Shown here: piece after piece, positions 23,628-32,822 of the stretch | Numbering within the stretch: position 1 is the stretch's first letter | How the letters are laid out: every line of letters starts with the position of its first letter | NCBI GenBank assembly: GCA_963511305.1 | Contig: CAUPIJ010000002.1 | Location: forward strand, 1 to 64,000 | Source: Propionimicrobium sp963511305 | GTDB lineage: Bacteria; Actinomycetota; Actinomycetes; Propionibacteriales; Propionibacteriaceae | Direction of reading: 5' to 3' | Length of the DNA stretch: 64,000 nucleotides | The notes under the pieces: generated by a model | Database searches by the model: none | What the model saw: only the letters and a program-made list of their open reading frames with translations | What the model was told of the DNA's origin: nothing | Position numbers and translations under genes: made by a program

Positions 23628-25176
23628 GCGTAACACGGTTAAGAGGGCTCTGATTTCGGTTTTTGATAAGGCCGGCATCGTTGAGTTCGCGAAGGGTCTG
23701 GCCGAGGCCGGCGTCGAGATTGTCTCGACCGGCTCGACGGCCAAGAAGCTGCTCGATGCGGAGGTCAGCGTCACCGCAGTAGAGCAGGCGACGGGTTTCC
23801 CGGAGTGTCTGGACGGGCGCGTCAAGACGCTGCACCCGCGCATCCACGCTGGCATCCTGGCCGATCGTCGCCTGCAGTCGCATCGCGATCAATTGAAAGA
23901 GTTGGACATCGAGCCGTTCGATCTGGTGGTTGTTAATCTGTACCCGTTCGCCGAGACCGTGGCCAGCGGGGCTAGCGTCGCCGAGTGCATCGAGAAGATC
24001 GACATCGGCGGGCCGACCATGGTTCGCGCTGCCGCGAAGAACCACGCCAGCGTCGCCGTCATCACCTCGCCCGACTACTACGATCAGGCCCTGGCTTCGG
24101 TTAAGGCCGGCGGATTCACCCTGACCGAGCGAAAGAACCTGGCTGCCAAGGCATTCGCCCACACCGCAGAGTACGACGCCGCTGTCTCGCGCTGGATGGC
24201 CGCCAACATCGCGGAGGCCACCGAGGACGGCTTCCCCGATTTCGAGCCTGCCGCTTGGACCAAGCAGCACGCGCTACGCTATGGCGAGAACTCGCATCAG
24301 AGCGCCGCCATCTACACCGACGATTCCGTGCCCGTGGGTATCGCCCAGGCCGAGCAGTTGCACGGCAAGGAGATGAGCTACAACAACTACACCGACGCCG
24401 ATGCCGCCTATCGCTGCGCCTACGATTTCGACGAGCCGTGCGTCGCGATCATCAAGCACGCCAACCCGTGCGGCGTCGCGATCGGTGCCGACATCGCCGA
24501 GGCGCACCACAAGGCTCACGCATGCGACCCGGTTTCGGCCTTCGGCGGCGTGATCGCCACGAACCGTCCGGTCAGCGTCGAGATGGCCAAGCAGGTCGCT
24601 GAGATCTTCACCGAGGTGATCGTCGCCCCGGCCTACGAGGACGGCGCGCTCGAGATCCTGTCGGGCAAGAAGAACGTGCGCATCCTAACCGCACGCGCCT
24701 ACGAGCACCCGAAACACCTGGTCAGGCAGATTTCCGGCGGTGTGCTGCTGCAGGCCCCCGACCGCCTGGACGCGCCCGGCGACGACCCAGCCAACTGGCA
24801 GCTGGTTTGCGGTGAGCCCGCCGATGAGGCCACGCTGCGTGATCTGGAGTTCGCCTGGAAGGCCGTTCGCGCGGTCAAGTCGAACGCGATCCTGCTGGCC
24901 GACGACGGCGCCTCGGTTGGCGTCGGAATGGGCCAGGTCAATCGGGTCGATTCCTGTCACCTGGCTGTTGATCGCGCGGGCGAGCGCGCCAAGGGCTCGG
25001 TGGCCGCTTCCGATGCGTTCTTCCCGTTCTCCGATGGCCCCCAGATTTTATTGGACGCGGGCGTCCGCGCGATCGTGCAGCCCGGCGGCTCGATCCGCGA
25101 CGAGCAGACGATTGAGGCCGTTAAGGCAGCGGGCGTCACCATGTACCTCACTGGCAACCGCCACTTCCTGCACTAG
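23620..25176 (+). CDS. purH: Bifunctional AICAR transformylase/IMP cyclohydrolase
   Basis: Performs the last two steps of IMP synthesis. It is 518 aa. The N-terminal cyclohydrolase domain (MGS fold, about residues 1-195) has STGSTAKKLL and VKTLHPRIHAGIL. The C-terminal transformylase has KHANPCGVAIG with the catalytic Lys-His pair, and SDAFFPFSDGP. Complete and normal. It overlaps purN, and folD follows 14 bp later, supplying folate to the same pathway. Confidence 0.96.
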   Translation: MAERNTVKRALISVFDKAGIVEFAKGLAEAGVEIVSTGSTAKKLLDAEVSVTAVEQATGFPECLDGRVKTLHPRIHAGILADRRLQSHRDQLKELDIEPFDLVVVNLYPFAETVASGASVAECIEKIDIGGPTMVRAAAKNHASVAVITSPDYYDQALASVKAGGFTLTERKNLAAKAFAHTAEYDAAVSRWMAANIAEATEDGFPDFEPAAWTKQHALRYGENSHQSAAIYTDDSVPVGIAQAEQLHGKEMSYNNYTDADAAYRCAYDFDEPCVAIIKHANPCGVAIGADIAEAHHKAHACDPVSAFGGVIATNRPVSVEMAKQVAEIFTEVIVAPAYEDGALEILSGKKNVRILTARAYEHPKHLVRQISGGVLLQAPDRLDAPGDDPANWQLVCGEPADEATLRDLEFAWKAVRAVKSNAILLADDGASVGVGMGQVNRVDSCHLAVDRAGERAKGSVAASDAFFPFSDGPQILLDAGVRAIVQPGGSIRDEQTIEAVKAAGVTMYLTGNRHFLH

Positions 25177-25190
25177 ATCAAGAGGTGTTG

Positions 25191-26045
25191 ATGACCGCAG
25201 AGAAACTAGACGGCAAGGCGCTGGCCGCCCAGATCAAGGCCGAGCTGACCGAGCGGGTGAGCGAACTGACCGAACGCGGCGTCCGTCCAGGCCTGGCGAC
25301 TGTGCTAGTGGGCGATGATCCAGCTAGCCAGAGCTATGTTCGCATGAAGCATCGCGACTGCGAGCAGGTGGGCATCAAGTCGGTGCGGGTAGATCTGCCC
25401 GCAGATACCAGCGCAAGCCAGCTCGAGGACGCCATAGCCGAACTCAACGCCGACGACAGCGTCACCGGCTACATCGTGCAGCTCCCGCTGCCCGCCGGCA
25501 TGGAGCAGAACCACTTTCTCTCGCTGGTCGACCCAGCCAAGGACGTTGATGGCCTGCACCCGGTGAACCTCGGCAAGCTGGTGCTCAACGAACCCGCTCC
25601 GTTGCCCTGCACGCCGCGTGGCATCGTCGAGCTGCTTCGCCACTACGAGATCGACCTTGATGGAGCAGAGGTCTGCATCGTCGGGCGAGGCATCACCGTC
25701 GGGCGTCCGTTATCGCTGATCTTGAGCAGGCGCAGCGAGAACTGCACGGTCACGCAGTGCCACACCGGCACAGTCGATCTGGCCGAGCACACCCGCCGGG
25801 CCGACATCGTGATCGCAGCCGCCGGCAGGCCTAACACCATCACCGCCGAAATGATCAGGCCGGGCGCGGTGCTGGTTGACGTCGGCGTCAGTAGAGTAGA
25901 CGGCAAGATCGCCGGAGACCTCGCCGACGATGTCTGGCAGAAGGCGTCCTGGGTCACGCCGAACCCTGGCGGCATCGGGCCAATGACCCGGGCCATGCTG
26001 CTGCGCAACGTCGTCGACGTGGCGGCTAGGGACAGCGCCAGATGA
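25191..26045 (+). CDS. folD: Methylene-THF dehydrogenase/cyclohydrolase
   Basis: A 284-aa bifunctional enzyme that interconverts methylene-, methenyl- and 10-formyl-THF. The last provides the formyl groups for PurN and PurH upstream. The catalytic YVRMKHRDC, QLPLP and the NADP-binding GRGITVGRPL are present, as is the C-terminal TPNPGGIGPMTRAML. The ATG at 25191 has AAGAGGT at proper spacing. Its stop overlaps the next start by 4 bp (ATGA). Confidence 0.95.
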   Translation: MTAEKLDGKALAAQIKAELTERVSELTERGVRPGLATVLVGDDPASQSYVRMKHRDCEQVGIKSVRVDLPADTSASQLEDAIAELNADDSVTGYIVQLPLPAGMEQNHFLSLVDPAKDVDGLHPVNLGKLVLNEPAPLPCTPRGIVELLRHYEIDLDGAEVCIVGRGITVGRPLSLILSRRSENCTVTQCHTGTVDLAEHTRRADIVIAAAGRPNTITAEMIRPGAVLVDVGVSRVDGKIAGDLADDVWQKASWVTPNPGGIGPMTRAMLLRNVVDVAARDSAR

Positions 26046-26350
26046 CCGCTGAGAGCCCCGAGGTTAAGGGGCATCAGAAGCAGCCGGAATACTCCAACTT
26101 CTGGCCGATAGCCCTAGTCATAGCGATCTTCGCGGTTGGCCTGGTGCTGGTGATAATGATGCACTGGCGTCGTGGCACCTTCATCATGGGCTTCGCTTTG
26201 ATCGTTGCCGCCGAGTTCAGGGCGTTGTTGCCGCCAGAAAAAGCTGGCCTGCTGGTGGTGCGCAGTAAGGCTTTCGACCTAGCGGGTCTGCTGCTCGCTG
26301 GCGCTTCGATAATGGCACTCGCCGCGTTCGTGCCAGGCGGTTATCTCTAG
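26042..26350 (+). CDS. DUF3017 membrane protein
   Basis: A 102-aa protein with three predicted membrane helices. The conserved RRGTFIMGFALIVAAEFRALL is the DUF3017 core (key residues R-G-x4-G, EFRALLPP). Function unknown. The gene commonly follows folD in Actinobacteria. The 4-bp ATGA overlap with folD implies co-translation. Confidence 0.85.
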   Translation: MTAESPEVKGHQKQPEYSNFWPIALVIAIFAVGLVLVIMMHWRRGTFIMGFALIVAAEFRALLPPEKAGLLVVRSKAFDLAGLLLAGASIMALAAFVPGGYL

Positions 26351-26410
26351 AATCCCATAACATGGCCGCTTTCCGGGGCGTCTCGCGGCCGGCGCTTATG
26401 ATTGTCCATC

Positions 26411-27079
26411 ATGGCGACAAACGACTTGCGGCTAGCTGCTAAAGACACGTTGCCAATCGGCCTAGGCTATGTTCCGCTGGGCATCGCGTTCGGGCTATTC
26501 GCCGTGAGCCAGGGCTTTCCCTGGTGGCTGGCGGTGGCGACTGCGGTGATCATCTACTCCGGCTCAATGGAGTTCATCGCCGTCGGCCTGGTGACGGGCG
26601 GCGCATCCGTGCTGACCACTGCTGTGACTACCCTTTTCGTCAGCTTTCGGCATATTTTCTATGGGCTTTCGGTGCCGATCAAGCAGGTGCCCGTCCCACT
26701 GCGGCCGTACTGCGTGCACGCCCTGACCGACGAAGCCTGGGCGCTGCTCAGCCGTGACACAGCTCAGAGTTTCAGTGGCAGAAGAATATTATTCACTCAG
26801 CTTTTCTGCCACCTTTACTGGGTCTGCGGCGCGACGCTCGGGGCGGTTTTGGGTTCGCGGATGCCCTGGGATCTGTCGTGGATGGGCTTCGCGCTTACCG
26901 CGCTCTTCGTGGTGCTGTCCATCGAGGCGTTGGAGGCCGCCAAACGGCCGGCGCTGCTGGGTTCGATCGGGCTGGTCTGCGGCGTCGTCGCCCAACTCGC
27001 TTTCCCCGATTACATGATGGTCGCGGCCATGACCGCGTATGCGGTGATTGCCCTAGTCGGCGGACGGAGGCTGGCGTGA
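26411..27079 (+). CDS. azlC: AzlC family branched-chain amino acid exporter subunit
   Basis: A 222-aa large subunit of the AzlCD exporter. The family signature near the N-terminus is present (LPIGLGYVPLGIAFGL), with about seven membrane helices and FVSFRHIFYGLS in the middle. The ATG at 26411 is preferred because TATGAT (26397-26402) lies 8 nt upstream, indicating a leaderless mRNA. The TTG at 26402 overlaps that hexamer. The stop overlaps the azlD start (GTGA). Confidence 0.9.
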   Translation: MATNDLRLAAKDTLPIGLGYVPLGIAFGLFAVSQGFPWWLAVATAVIIYSGSMEFIAVGLVTGGASVLTTAVTTLFVSFRHIFYGLSVPIKQVPVPLRPYCVHALTDEAWALLSRDTAQSFSGRRILFTQLFCHLYWVCGATLGAVLGSRMPWDLSWMGFALTALFVVLSIEALEAAKRPALLGSIGLVCGVVAQLAFPDYMMVAAMTAYAVIALVGGRRLA

Positions 27080-27405
27080 TTCCCGCTCAGATAGAAGTCA
27101 CCTGGTACACCTGGGTGTTGATCTCGGTCATGTTCCTGGGCACCTTCGGGCTGCGCCTGACGCCGTTCCTAGTGCGAGCCTGGCTGCGCGAAAACGAGAC
27201 TCTGATGCGGCTCGGCCGGCTGATGCCGGTGGGTGTGATGGTGATCCTGGTCGTTTACTCGTTTTCCGGTGTTCTGGACGCTGGCGTGCTTCCCGCAGTG
27301 ATCGGGGTGTTTGTCACCTCCGTTCTGCACATCTGGCGCCACCAGATGCTGATTTCGATCGTCGGTGGGGTCGGCGCGTACGGCTTGGCATTGCTGATCT
27401 TTTAG
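27076..27405 (+). CDS. azlD: AzlD family branched-chain amino acid exporter subunit
   Basis: A 109-aa small partner of AzlC with four predicted membrane helices. The LGTFGLRLTPFL segment near the N-terminus is characteristic. GTG start overlaps the azlC stop by 4 bp. A bidirectional terminator follows. Confidence 0.88.
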   Translation: MIPAQIEVTWYTWVLISVMFLGTFGLRLTPFLVRAWLRENETLMRLGRLMPVGVMVILVVYSFSGVLDAGVLPAVIGVFVTSVLHIWRHQMLISIVGGVGAYGLALLIF

Positions 27406-27412
27406 ACACGAC

Positions 27413-27446
27413 AACGGGCGCCTTGGTGCTGACCAAAGCGCCCGTT
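27413..27446. terminator. Bidirectional terminator between azlD and the permease gene
   Basis: AACGGGCGC and TTGGT pair with ACCAA and GCGCCCGTT around a 4-nt loop, with one bulge on each side. It is placed between two convergent genes. Confidence 0.75.
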
Positions 27447-27487
27447 ATTGTCAGTTAAGCGTGCCTCACTCTGCTTTCTGGTTTGGG

Positions 27488-29020
27488 CTAAGCATGACGA
27501 GACAAATCAGCTTCTTCTGGCTTGATGGCCGGCGAGCGCGTCACCAGCTTGTGCCCGATCCAGAGCCCCAGGAACAGGAACAGGCCCAGATAGATGCTGA
27601 AGAGCTGCAGGAAGCTGAAGTCGCCGCGGATGATGTCCAGAGATTGGCCGATCACCACGACGGTGCACATGCCCAGCGCGATCAGCGGGCCGGCGGGATA
27701 CCACGGGGCCTTGAACGGCAGCTCGGAGACATCGTGCCCCTGGGCCTGGAATGCCCTGCGGAACTTGAAGTGCGACCAGGCGACGCCCATCCAGGTGATG
27801 AAGCCTGCCAGGCCGGAGGCGTTCACCAGCCAGACGTAGACGGTTCCAGAGCCGATTCTCGAGGTGGCGAAGCACGCCGCGCCCACCAGGCAGGTGCCGA
27901 TCAGCGCGGCCAGCGGCACTCCGTGCTTGGTGACGCGGGCGAAAAGCTTGGGTGCCTTCTTCTCTTTGGCTAGCGCGTATAGCATGCGGGTCGAGACGTA
28001 GACGCCGGAGTTGCCCGCCGACAGGATCGAGGTCAGGATGACCGCATTCATCACCGCAGCCGCGCCCGCGATACCCGCGCGTTCGAAGACCAGGGTGAAG
28101 GGCGAGGTGGTGACCGCCTGAGTCAGTCCCTCGGTCGTAGAGGTGTCAGCGTTTGCCGACTGCAGCAGGCTCGGCTCGGTGTAGGGCAGCAGGAAGCCGA
28201 TGATCGCGATCGCACCGATGTAGAACAGCACGATGCGGAAGAAGACCGCGCGGGTTGCCTTCGGCACGTTCTTCTCCGGCTGGTCGGTCTCGCCTGCCGC
28301 GATGCCGATCATCTCGGTGCCCTGGAACGAGAAACCAGCGATCATGAAGACGCCCATGATGCCCCAGAAACCGTTGACGAAGGGCGCGTCGCCGATGGTC
28401 CAGTTGGTGAAGCCTGGCGACTCGCCGCCTAGGATACCAAAAACCATCAGCAAGCCGAGAATCAGGAAGACGATGACCGCGATCACCTTAATCGCGGCGA
28501 ACCAGAACTCCGATTCGCCGAAGCCGCGAACCGTGAACGCGTTGAGCACGAAGAGTAGAAGCAGGAAGGCGGCGGACCAGATCCAGGGCGGGACGACGTC
28601 GGCAGGCACCCAGTACTGCATGACGATCGCCGCGGCAACCAGTTCGGCCGCCACCGTGATCGCCCAGTTGTACCAGTAGTTCCAGCCCTGGGCGAAGCCG
28701 AACGATTTGGAGACGTAGCGGCTGGCGTAAACCTCGAACGCGCCAGAGGCCGGGCAGTAGGTGGCCATCTCGCCGAGCGACTGCATCAGGAAGAAGACCA
28801 TCACGCCGATCGCGCCGTAGGCCAGCAGCGCTCCGCCAGGGCCGGCCCCGGCAATCGTGCCGCCCGAAGCTAGGAACAGCCCGGTGCCGATCGCGCCGCC
28901 GATGGCGATCATGTTCAGGTGGCGGGCGCGCAGATCCTTCTTCAGCTTGCCGCCGTGCTTAGAGCCATGCCCGTGTTTACTCGCGGTGGCATCGTGAGTC
29001 ATACCAGCGGCTTCGGCCAT
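27488..29020 (-). CDS. Amino acid permease, LysP-like
   Basis: A 510-aa APC-family permease with 12 membrane helices. The N-terminus is His- and Lys-rich (SKHGHGSKHGGKLKKD) and leads to the motif HLNMIAIGGAIGTGLF. GFAQGWNYWYNWAITVA and FWFAAIKVIAVIVFLILG closely resemble lysine-specific LysP, so lysine import is the best guess. The substrate cannot be proved from sequence. AGGAG sits 6 nt before the ATG. No lysine riboswitch was found upstream. Confidence 0.88.
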   Translation of the reverse strand: MAEAAGMTHDATASKHGHGSKHGGKLKKDLRARHLNMIAIGGAIGTGLFLASGGTIAGAGPGGALLAYGAIGVMVFFLMQSLGEMATYCPASGAFEVYASRYVSKSFGFAQGWNYWYNWAITVAAELVAAAIVMQYWVPADVVPPWIWSAAFLLLLFVLNAFTVRGFGESEFWFAAIKVIAVIVFLILGLLMVFGILGGESPGFTNWTIGDAPFVNGFWGIMGVFMIAGFSFQGTEMIGIAAGETDQPEKNVPKATRAVFFRIVLFYIGAIAIIGFLLPYTEPSLLQSANADTSTTEGLTQAVTTSPFTLVFERAGIAGAAAVMNAVILTSILSAGNSGVYVSTRMLYALAKEKKAPKLFARVTKHGVPLAALIGTCLVGAACFATSRIGSGTVYVWLVNASGLAGFITWMGVAWSHFKFRRAFQAQGHDVSELPFKAPWYPAGPLIALGMCTVVVIGQSLDIIRGDFSFLQLFSIYLGLFLFLGLWIGHKLVTRSPAIKPEEADLSRHA

Positions 29021-29164
29021 CTCGTACTCCTAGGGATAGATTTTCACAACAGATTATTAGTTTCGGACGCATTTGTGGCGCATGACGCAACTAAAAAGCC
29101 AAGTTGAGGGGTTTTGGATGCTAGATCAGGCCCGCCAGGCGACGAGGTTCAGTAAGCTGCCAAA

Positions 29165-29539
29165 ATGCAGTTAGCAAAGAGTTTTTCAGCCAAAATACTC
29201 GCAGTCGGCGTGCTGGCGGGTGCCGTCACGCTAGCGATCGCTGGTTGTTCTTCGGGTGCCCAGAATACCCATGAGACCTCAATCGGCTGGACCGAGTATC
29301 AGATCAGCGGTCCCAACGAGATCACCGTCACCGCGGTCACCGGCGACGAGAAGTGTTTTTCGCTTCGTGAAGAGCACGAGGAAAAGGACGGGGTTCTGAC
29401 GGTGAATGTATACGAGAAGGAACGCCCGGACGCACCCAAGGAGTGCAAAGCTATCGCAAACTACCAGGACTTCGTGATCACCACGAAAGCCCCGGCTGAG
29501 CAGCTAAGGGTCGATGGGAATATCGTCAGCGACGACTAG
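29165..29539 (+). CDS. Small putative lipoprotein
   Basis: A 124-aa exported protein. The signal peptide ends in the lipobox LAIAGC (Cys at about residue 27), then a short Ser-Gly linker and an 85-residue mature domain with two Cys. No family was recognised. TAAGCT lies 6 nt before the ATG, again suggesting a leaderless mRNA. Its stop codon overlaps that of the convergent map gene in CTAG. Confidence 0.75.
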   Translation: MQLAKSFSAKILAVGVLAGAVTLAIAGCSSGAQNTHETSIGWTEYQISGPNEITVTAVTGDEKCFSLREEHEEKDGVLTVNVYEKERPDAPKECKAIANYQDFVITTKAPAEQLRVDGNIVSDD

Positions 29540-30450
29540 ATCCCGATTGCGTCCTTTTCCTTCTGCGTCACCCGGCCGCCGGTGATCGGCTCGCCGGTGC
29601 TGGGCAGAGTCAGGATCTCGACGCCGTCGTCGCGTGCCACCATGGTCTGCTCGAACTGGGCGCAGCGCGACTTGTCGCGGGTGACCACTGTCCAGCCGTC
29701 GTCCCACTGCTCAGTGGCGGCGCTGCCCAGCGTCAGCATCGGCTCGATGGTGAACGTCATTCCGGGCTTGATGACCGGCATCGGGGTCGGCTCGTCGTAG
29801 TGCAGCACGATCAGGCCCGAGTGGAACGCGGTGTGCACGCCGTGGCCGGTGTATTCGCGGACGGTGTCGTAGCCGAAGCGGTTGGCGTAGGCCTGAATGA
29901 CCTTGCCGATGACGTTGAAGCGCCGACCAACGGCAACTGACTTGATGCCGCGGTTCATGGCGTTCTGCGTGCGCTCGGTGAGCAGGCGGGAATCCTCGTC
30001 GACGTCGCCGCAGTAGAAGGTGGCACAGTTGTCGCCGTGTACGCCATGGATGAAGGCGGTGACGTCCAGCTTCACCAGATCGCCGTCCGCCAGCGGGCGA
30101 GCGTCGGGAATGCCGTGGCAGATGACCTCGTTGACCGACGAGCAGATGCTCTTCGGAAAGCCCTGGTACTGCAGCGAAGACGGGTAAGCGCCGTTGTCAC
30201 ACATGAATTCGTGGGCCACCTTGTCGAGGTGATCGGTGGTGACGCCCGGGGCAATCTCGGCAGCGGCAACCAGGATCGCGTCGGCGGCGATGCGACCGGC
30301 GATGCGCATCTTCTCGATGATCTCCTCGCTCATCACATCGGGGCCGTCGTAGGTCTCGCGGGCCATCACGCCGACGTAATCGGGCTTGACCACCGTGCCG
30401 GGCACGTGACGAAGCGGGCTGATTGGGTATGGCTTAATTGCTGAACTCAC
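29536..30450 (-). CDS. map: Methionine aminopeptidase type I with SH3-binding-like N-terminus
   Basis: Removes initiator Met. It is 304 aa from this start. An N-terminal extension with Pro-rich ISPLRHVPGTV is typical of type Ic enzymes (MapB of M. tuberculosis). The catalytic pita-bread domain has the metal ligands in KLDVTAFIHGVHGDN, HGVHTAFHSG and FTIEPML. The GTG at 30450 is chosen because TAATGT (30458-30463) lies 7 nt upstream. A GTG three codons earlier is possible. The gene is not next to infA, unlike in many bacteria. Confidence 0.93.
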   Translation of the reverse strand: MSSAIKPYPISPLRHVPGTVVKPDYVGVMARETYDGPDVMSEEIIEKMRIAGRIAADAILVAAAEIAPGVTTDHLDKVAHEFMCDNGAYPSSLQYQGFPKSICSSVNEVICHGIPDARPLADGDLVKLDVTAFIHGVHGDNCATFYCGDVDEDSRLLTERTQNAMNRGIKSVAVGRRFNVIGKVIQAYANRFGYDTVREYTGHGVHTAFHSGLIVLHYDEPTPMPVIKPGMTFTIEPMLTLGSAATEQWDDGWTVVTRDKSRCAQFEQTMVARDDGVEILTLPSTGEPITGGRVTQKEKDAIGI

Positions 30451-30560
30451 AGATGCCACATTACCTTCGTTGCGAAAAGGCGGGGGACTTCCGGCAAGTA
30501 GCAGCGATAAACATCACAGTCCTCGTGGCCTGGGCGCGTACCAGGTGGCAAACTAGAGGC

Positions 30561-31895
30561 ATGGATCGTCAAACCGAATACGTGCTGCGTTCCGTTGCAG
30601 AACACGATGTGCAATTCATCCGCCTGTGGTTCACCGACGTGCTGGGCTTCCTGAAATCAGTGGCCATCTCGCCGGCTGAACTGGAAAGCGCCCTGGGTGA
30701 GGGCATCGGTTTCGACGGCTCCGCGATCGAGGGCTTCGCGCGCATCTTCGAGGCCGACATGATCGCCCACCCCGACACTTCGAGCTTCCAGATTCTGCCG
30801 TGGCGAAAGAACGCGCCAACCGCACGAATGTTTTGTGACATCCTGATGCCGGACGGCTCGCCCGCGCTCTCGGACCCACGAAACGTGCTCAAGCGCGCGA
30901 TGAACCGGGCAGCGGACATGGGCTTCACGTTCTATCTGCACCCCGAAATCGAGTTCTTCCTGTTCCGCGAACCGGTGATCCCTGGCGAGGTGCCGACCCC
31001 GCTGGATAACGGTGGCTACTTCGACCACACCATCATGGACGAGGGCACCCAGTTCCGCAGCGTCGCGATCGAGATGCTTGAACAGCTAGGCATTTCGGTG
31101 GAGTTCAGCCACCACGAGGGCGCTCCCGGCCAGCACGAGATTGACCTGCGCTACGCCGACGCACTGACCATGAGCGACAACATCATGACGTTCCGCGTGG
31201 TGCTGAAGGAGGTCGCGGCCTCGCAGGGCATCCACGCCTCGTTCATGCCCAAGCCGTTCACCGATCAGCCGGGCTCGGGCATGCACACCCACATGAGCCT
31301 CTTCGAGGGCGATACCAACGCGTTCTACGACGCCGCCGACGAGGTGCGGCTAAGCAAGATCGGCAAGCACTTCGTCGCTGGGCTGCTCGCGCACGCCCGC
31401 GAGATCACCGCCGTCACCAACCAGTGGGTCAACTCGTATAAGCGTCTCAACTGGGGTGGCGAGGCCCCGAATTACGTGTCCTGGGGACGCAGCAACCGCT
31501 CGGCTCTGGTGCGCGTGCCGCTGTTCAAGCCACAGAAGGCCAGCTCGGCTCGCATCGAATACCGCTGCCTAGACTCGGCCGCGAACCCATACTTGGCCTA
31601 TGCGCTGCTGCTAAACGCCGGCCTGGACGGAATCACCAGAGAGCTGCCGCTGCCCGATGAGTCCGAGGACGATGTCTGGAGCTTCAGCGAGCGCGAGCGT
31701 CGCGCGATGGGCATTCAGAAACTGCCGCGCAGTCTGGGCTCGGCCATCGAGCTGATGGAGTCCAGCGAGTTAGTTGCCGAGACGTTAGGCGAGCACGTCT
31801 TCGATTACTTCCTGCGCAATAAGAAGGCCGAGTTCGATGCCTACCGCTCGCAGGTCACCCGCCACGAGCTGGCGACGATGCTCGGGCGCGTCTAA
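30561..31895 (+). CDS. glnA2: Glutamine synthetase type I, GlnA2-like
   Basis: A 444-aa glutamine synthetase paralogue. The active-site motifs are present: GFDGSAIEGFARI, EIEFFLF, FMPKPFTDQPGSGMH and NPYLAYALLL. The C-terminal adenylylation loop with Tyr (NLYxLPxE) found in GlnA1 is absent, as in the mycobacterial GlnA2. It probably has a minor or conditional role. The ATG at 30561 follows TGGCAAACT, an extended -10-like element, with no convincing Shine-Dalgarno. It is in the same orientation as glnE 0.9 kb downstream. Confidence 0.93.
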   Translation: MDRQTEYVLRSVAEHDVQFIRLWFTDVLGFLKSVAISPAELESALGEGIGFDGSAIEGFARIFEADMIAHPDTSSFQILPWRKNAPTARMFCDILMPDGSPALSDPRNVLKRAMNRAADMGFTFYLHPEIEFFLFREPVIPGEVPTPLDNGGYFDHTIMDEGTQFRSVAIEMLEQLGISVEFSHHEGAPGQHEIDLRYADALTMSDNIMTFRVVLKEVAASQGIHASFMPKPFTDQPGSGMHTHMSLFEGDTNAFYDAADEVRLSKIGKHFVAGLLAHAREITAVTNQWVNSYKRLNWGGEAPNYVSWGRSNRSALVRVPLFKPQKASSARIEYRCLDSAANPYLAYALLLNAGLDGITRELPLPDESEDDVWSFSERERRAMGIQKLPRSLGSAIELMESSELVAETLGEHVFDYFLRNKKAEFDAYRSQVTRHELATMLGRV

Positions 31896-31937
31896 GGTTG
31901 GGGTGCTTGAAACCGCTTCTGACAAGATGAGACGCGG

Positions 31938-32681
31938 CTAGTTAATGCGATAGATCGGCAGCATTCGATCGATTTCGGTGGCGTGCGCGCCAGAAACCGA
32001 AAGCTTGCCGCTGCTGAAAACGCGTTCCCACTCGTCCGCGCCGACGGCTAGAGCCAGGAAGGTCTTGGCGTCCGTCTCAACGACGTTCGGCGGTGTCCCG
32101 CGCCTGTGGGTGGGGCCATCGCCGAAGGCGCCGACCTGCACCGCCGAATAGGGCGGCACCCGCACCTCGATCGACTGGCCGGGATGGCGCTCGGCGAGCA
32201 CCGCTAGCAGCTCTCGGACTGATTCGCCCAGAGTCTGCCTCGATGGGTTAGCGCCTCGCTTAAGCATCAGCACGCAGAGCTCGATCGTGTTCGCGCGAAG
32301 GTAGTCCATCAGCCGGGTAACGCCGTATTGAGTGTTTACTGTGTTGGGTAGCGCCATGTTCTTTGCCGCGTTGAGCAGCTCATCACTTAAGGGCGCGAGC
32401 TGGCGACGAAGCACCTGCCTAGAGGTCGAGGCCAGCTCTGCGATGCTCTCGCGAGTGGCATCGCCGTACATTTCGCGTCGGTGGAGGTGGTCGCTAAGCG
32501 TGCCGGGCGTGTCACGCGACGGGCTGTTGAAAGCGAGCATGCAGGTATTCGCCATGTAGACGAGCGTCGCCGACTCGACTGCGCCACCGTGCGATGACAT
32601 AGCGAAGTTGGCGAATTGCAGGCAGAAAGTCTCGGCAACTCGCTCCAGAGTTGCCTTTGCGCGTGCCGCCAATACTGTCAC
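31938..32681 (-). CDS. Protein with bacterial sterol-carrier-like C-terminal domain
   Basis: A 247-aa protein with a maleylpyruvate-isomerase-like helical N-terminus (about residues 1-150). A C-terminal domain (about residues 160-247) resembles the bacterial SCP2-type fold: IEVRVPPYSAVQVG and VVETDAKTFLALAVG, then a terminal SGxHA-like turn with YRIN. Actinobacterial members of this combination are uncharacterised. GTG start with TAGTTT 6 nt upstream. It lies between glnA2 and glnE in opposite orientation. Confidence 0.65.
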   Translation of the reverse strand: MTVLAARAKATLERVAETFCLQFANFAMSSHGGAVESATLVYMANTCMLAFNSPSRDTPGTLSDHLHRREMYGDATRESIAELASTSRQVLRRQLAPLSDELLNAAKNMALPNTVNTQYGVTRLMDYLRANTIELCVLMLKRGANPSRQTLGESVRELLAVLAERHPGQSIEVRVPPYSAVQVGAFGDGPTHRRGTPPNVVETDAKTFLALAVGADEWERVFSSGKLSVSGAHATEIDRMLPIYRIN

Positions 32682-32773
32682 ACCTCAAAACTAGAAAGCG
32701 TTTGTCGCGATTTCGTAACAATCTGGTTAACGTCTAAATAATTATTCACTTGATCCGGTTAATGCTATCGCGC

Positions 32774-32800
32774 TTGACATGCGAATGCTCTGATTAGAAT
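32774..32800 (+). promoter_or_regulatory. Promoter of glnE
   Basis: -35 TTGACA (perfect, 32774-32779) and -10 TAGAAT (32795-32800), spacer 15 bp. It is followed by a leader of about 16 nt containing AAAGGGGCG. The AT-rich sequence upstream (32711-32765) has GTAAC and GGTTAA elements that may be activator or repressor sites, but I cannot assign them. Confidence 0.6.
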
Positions 32801-32822
32801 TCGTTGTTGAAAAGGGGCGTAA

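Noticed and set aside
29021..29164. Lysine riboswitch upstream of the LysP-like permease
   Set aside because: Only about 140 bp separate it from the divergent gene and none of the conserved L-box elements is visible.
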